A stretch of DNA of 49,220 bases from Diplocloster agilis (GTDB lineage Bacteria > Bacillota > Clostridia > Lachnospirales > Lachnospiraceae). Positions 46,517 through 49,220 of this stretch are shown here, piece by piece. The stretch spans positions 1 through 49,220 of the forward strand of contig NZ_JAHQCW010000042.1 of assembly GCF_019042275.1 (NCBI RefSeq), in the 5' to 3' direction. The notes beneath the pieces are model-generated. The model made no database searches and was not told the DNA's origin. It saw only the letters and a list, made by a program, of their open reading frames with translations. Numbering within the stretch: position 1 is the first letter of the stretch; each line of letters starts with the position of its first letter. Both the position numbers and the translations under genes were made by a program.

Positions 46517-47375
46517 CAGCATCTGCAGAAAACGTGTACGCGTGTCAGACTATATCCTGACCGGAATCATCTATATGTGCGCTTCCGTGTCCATTCTTCT
46601 GCTGGTCGGGATCGTAGGATATGTATTTGTCAAAGGTATCGGCCAGATTAACTGGAAATTCCTGACCACGGTACAAAGTCCCACCAAGGGAACCTTCGGT
46701 ATCGCGGGAAATATTGTGAACACGCTGTATATTATCGTTATCACGCTGCTGATCGCCACCCCCATCGGAGTGGGTTCGGCGGTATATCTGAATGAATACG
46801 CGAAACCCGGCCGGATCGTAAGGCTGATCGAATTCACGACGGAGACCTTATCCGGAATTCCTTCCATTATATTCGGACTCTTTGGCATGGTATTTTTCGG
46901 CACCACCCTGAAACTAGGCTACTCCATCCTGACCGGGGCCCTGACCCTGACCATTATGGTATTGCCGCTGATTACCAGAAATACCCAGGAGGCCTTAAAG
47001 ACTGTGCCGGAATCCTACCGGAGCGGTTCCCTGGGAATCGGCGCCACAAAATGGTATATGATTCGGACCATACTCCTTCCTTCCTCCATGCCCGGGATCG
47101 TAACCGGAATTATTCTGGCGATCGGAAGAATCGTAGGCGAGTCCGCCGCGTTATTATTCACCGCCGGAAGCAGTTTCCTGCTGCCCAAGGCCGGAGAGTG
47201 GCTGGGAAAGATCACAGAATCCGGGGGGACACTGACCATCCAACTGTATCTGTGTATGAACAATGCGCAGTATGGGGAGGCCTTCGGAATCGCGCTGGTA
47301 CTTCTTATTATCGTACTGGGCATCAATATACTGACAAAATATCTGTCAAAACGTTTCGATGTAAATAGCCGGTAA
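46509..47375 (+). CDS. pstA: Phosphate ABC transporter permease PstA
   Basis: 288 residues from GTG 46509 (AAGGGGG 9 nt upstream; the in-frame GTG at 46503 is too close). Six predicted membrane helices and the permease loop SLGIGATKWYMIRTILLPSS (about residue 177). Partner of PstC. The stop is followed at once by the third tandem hairpin element. Confidence 0.93.
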   Translation: MSNSICRKRVRVSDYILTGIIYMCASVSILLLVGIVGYVFVKGIGQINWKFLTTVQSPTKGTFGIAGNIVNTLYIIVITLLIATPIGVGSAVYLNEYAKPGRIVRLIEFTTETLSGIPSIIFGLFGMVFFGTTLKLGYSILTGALTLTIMVLPLITRNTQEALKTVPESYRSGSLGIGATKWYMIRTILLPSSMPGIVTGIILAIGRIVGESAALLFTAGSSFLLPKAGEWLGKITESGGTLTIQLYLCMNNAQYGEAFGIALVLLIIVLGINILTKYLSKRFDVNSR

Positions 47376-47377
47376 GA

Positions 47378-47520
47378 AAGTGCGACACCGGAGGAAATGG
47401 TCAACACCATACCTGGATAAAGTCGCAGCAAGTGCGACACTGAAGGAAATGGTCAACACCATACCTGGATAAAGTCGCAGCAAGTGCGACACTGGAGGAA
47501 ATGGTCAACACCTGGAGGAA
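47378..47520 (+). repeat. Tandem hairpin/AGGAA element in the pstA-pstB gap
   Basis: Three starts with an exact 52-bp period (47378, 47430, 47482). The first two units are nearly identical: AGTGCGACAC, then GGAGGAA or GAAGGAA, hairpin 2 (ATGGT-CAAC-ACCAT), ATACCTGGATAA, and GTCGCA, which pairs with the next TGCGAC. The third unit is cut short at ACACC, then TGGAGGAAAG forms the pstB ribosome site. Same architecture as at 45489, with different bases in both stems. Confidence 0.9.
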
Positions 47521-47523
47521 AGT

Positions 47524-48282
47524 ATGGAGAACACGAAAATCAGTATACACAAATTAAATTTATATTACGGGCAGAATCATGCCCTGAAAGATATTGATAT
47601 GGACATCAAGTCCAACGCCATCACTGCATTTATCGGGCCAAGCGGATGCGGCAAATCCACATTTTTAAAAACTTTAAACCGGATGAACGATCTGGTGGAC
47701 GGCGTAAAGATAGAAGGGGAAGTCCTTCTGGACGGTGAAAATATCTATGACGGCAAAGTCGACACCACGCTTCTGAGAAAAAAGGTAGGAATGGTATTCC
47801 AGCAGCCGAATCCATTTCCCATGAGCATCTACGACAATATCGCGTACGGTCCCCGGATTCATGGGATCAAGTCCAAGGCGGATCTGGACGAAATAGTGGA
47901 AAGAAGCCTGCGCGGTGCAGCCATATTTGACGAAGTCAAAGACCGGCTAAAAAAATCAGCATTAGGACTCTCAGGAGGCCAGCAGCAGCGTCTGTGTATC
48001 GCAAGAGCCCTGGCCGTGGAGCCGGAGGTCCTGCTCATGGATGAGCCCACCTCAGCCCTGGACCCTATATCCACGTTAAAGATCGAAGACCTGATGGTAG
48101 AACTAAAAGAAAAATACACGGTAGCCGTAGTAACCCACAACATGCAGCAGGCCAGCCGTGTCTCCGACATGACGGCGTTTTTCCTGTTGGGAGACGTCAT
48201 CGAGTACGGCGAAACCCGGCAGATCTTCAACAATCCCCGGGAAAAAGAAACAGAAAACTATATTACCGGACGTTTCGGTTGA
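47524..48282 (+). CDS. pstB: Phosphate ABC transporter ATPase PstB
   Basis: 252 residues. Energises PstSCA. Walker [10 protein letters not shown] (about 39-47), Q-loop [15 protein letters not shown], signature LSGGQQQR, Walker [14 protein letters not shown]-loop [13 protein letters not shown] is 7 nt before ATG. Normal length. Confidence 0.96.
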   Translation: MENTKISIHKLNLYYGQNHALKDIDMDIKSNAITAFIGPSGCGKSTFLKTLNRMNDLVDGVKIEGEVLLDGENIYDGKVDTTLLRKKVGMVFQQPNPFPMSIYDNIAYGPRIHGIKSKADLDEIVERSLRGAAIFDEVKDRLKKSALGLSGGQQQRLCIARALAVEPEVLLMDEPTSALDPISTLKIEDLMVELKEKYTVAVVTHNMQQASRVSDMTAFFLLGDVIEYGETRQIFNNPREKETENYITGRFG

Positions 48283-48297
48283 TAGGAGAGAACAGAC

Positions 48298-48948
48298 ATG
48301 ACCACCAGAGTTGTATATTTAGAAGAATTAAAAGATTTAAACAATGACGTCATCAAGATGGGGGCATTTCTGGAAAATTCCATCGACGACATGGTAACCG
48401 CCCTCCAGAACATGGACAAAGACCTGGCCCAAGAAATCATCGAAAAAGACGACTTTGCCGACGACCTGGAGCGAAGCATCGAGCAGCAGTGCATCCACAT
48501 CGTGGCAAAACAGCAGCCGGTTGCCACCGACCTGCGCAGAATCACCTCCTTCATGCGAATCATCTCCGACCTGGAGCGGATTGCCGATCACTGCAGCGAT
48601 ATCTCGGAATACATCTTGAGCATCGCCGCCGGCCCCGACATCCCCCTGCCCGACCACATCGAAGAGATGATTATGGAAATGAAGCACATGGTAAAACAGA
48701 CCATCGACAGCTTCATCGAAGAAGACGAACAAAAAGCCCTGGAAGTAGTGGAGCATGACGATGTAGTCGATGAATACTTCGAAAAAATAAAAGAAGAACT
48801 GTGCACCGCCATGAAGCACAACCCCAACCAGATCCGCCAGTACGCGGATTTTCTGATGATTATCAAATACGTAGAGCGTATGGCCGACCACTCCACCAAC
48901 GTAGCGAAATGGACCGGATTTATCGTTACCGGAGACCTAGATATTTGA
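48298..48948 (+). CDS. phoU: Phosphate signalling protein PhoU
   Basis: 216 residues, two homologous three-helix-bundle repeats (about 10-105 and 115-210), each with the metal-binding helices (DLERIADHCSDI and VERMADHSTNV). PhoU relays PstSCAB activity to PhoR and limits phosphate uptake. AGGAG precedes ATG. Ends the pst operon; no terminator is seen before the palindromic repeat. Confidence 0.95.
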   Translation: MTTRVVYLEELKDLNNDVIKMGAFLENSIDDMVTALQNMDKDLAQEIIEKDDFADDLERSIEQQCIHIVAKQQPVATDLRRITSFMRIISDLERIADHCSDISEYILSIAAGPDIPLPDHIEEMIMEMKHMVKQTIDSFIEEDEQKALEVVEHDDVVDEYFEKIKEELCTAMKHNPNQIRQYADFLMIIKYVERMADHSTNVAKWTGFIVTGDLDI

Positions 48949-49046
48949 GTGAAGGGGGCCGGAGCGGGCAGTCGTAAGGGCGGCCTGTGGGAGTCCCGGC
49001 TCAACGGACGGCCGGATGTCTGCGTCCGGGGGCGCCTTTGTGTCTC

Positions 49047-49220
49047 CCCGGGCGGCCGGGTTCTTTTGTATCTCCCCGGGGGCGCGAAGGGCTTGCGCTG
49101 GAATACGCTAAGTGAAATCGGAAAGCCGGATTCAGGAACCGAGCCTATTCACCAGGAACACATGAGGTGTTCCCGGTTCAGAGGCTCTTGCCCGTCGGAC
49201 GTGAAGTCCGCCGTGCATCC
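49047..49220. repeat. Palindromic repeat, left arm plus core (matches copy 0)
   Basis: Left arm about 49047-49136, then core with both small hairpins (GGAACAC-GTGTTCC near 49157-49175; CGGAC-GTGAA-GTCCG near 49197-49211), cut by the window end inside the core. The arm is complementary to 1-98 more closely than to the copy at 32.0 kb. The 98 bases after phoU (48949-49046) contain nothing recognised. Confidence 0.85.

Overview
The window looks like chromosomal DNA of a monoderm, anaerobic Bacillota, most likely a Lachnospiraceae-type clostridium. This rests on a Gram-positive-style type IV pilus locus without a secretin, an atpZ-atpI-atpBEFHAGDC operon, a perfect CIRCE element next to hsp20, Bacillus-like Pho boxes, strong AGGAGG ribosome sites with frequent GTG/TTG starts, and YwmB and DUF1934 genes. 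The genus cannot be fixed from sequence alone.

Layout. 1-660: palindromic repeat copies, then AT-rich DNA. 661-902: a good promoter, a c-di-GMP-I (GEMM-I) riboswitch and a candidate terminator/antiterminator. 924-21034: a type IV pilus locus on the + strand: a 3025-residue pilin with a GLUG-repeat ectodomain, three minor pilins, four PilA-like pilins, then pilD, pilC, pilM, pilN, pilO, pilB and pilT. 21208-28588: the F-type ATP synthase operon with its promoter and a long hairpin terminator; subunit c carries a Na+-binding signature. 28651-30837 (-): a PAS-PAS-GGDEF-GAF-PAS diguanylate cyclase. 31230-31973: a YwmB-like protein. 31990-32877: two very large inverted repeats. 33034-36625: murI, a DUF1934 gene, an unknown membrane-anchored protein (-) and a cardiolipin synthase. 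36639-39174: Pho box and phoP-phoR. 39168-43666 (-): a solute-binding lipoprotein followed by a sensor-GGDEF-EAL protein. 43835-44257 (-): hsp20. 44388-48948: CIRCE, Pho box, then pstS-pstC-pstA-pstB-phoU. 49047-49220: another palindromic repeat copy.

How the genes work together. Three c-di-GMP layers meet here: an RNA sensor ahead of the giant pilin, a probable c-di-GMP-binding MshEN domain at the N-terminus of the PilB extension ATPase, and enzymes that should make (intact GGDEF with I-site) and degrade (EAL catalytic residues kept) the messenger. The pilus is therefore probably controlled by c-di-GMP at both expression and assembly, with the giant GLUG pilin as a likely tip adhesin. Separately, phoPR and pst-phoU share 11-bp-phased Pho boxes and form a phosphate-starvation regulon.

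The least expected signals are non-coding. A 50-52-bp tandem element built as hairpin, Shine-Dalgarno-like AGGAA, hairpin, ATACCTG sits in three operon gaps (atpE-atpF, pstS-pstC, pstA-pstB), with different stem sequences but the same fold. A palindromic repeat family with a conserved core lies at both window ends and at 32.0-32.5 kb; the two ends look like the two arms of one palindrome.
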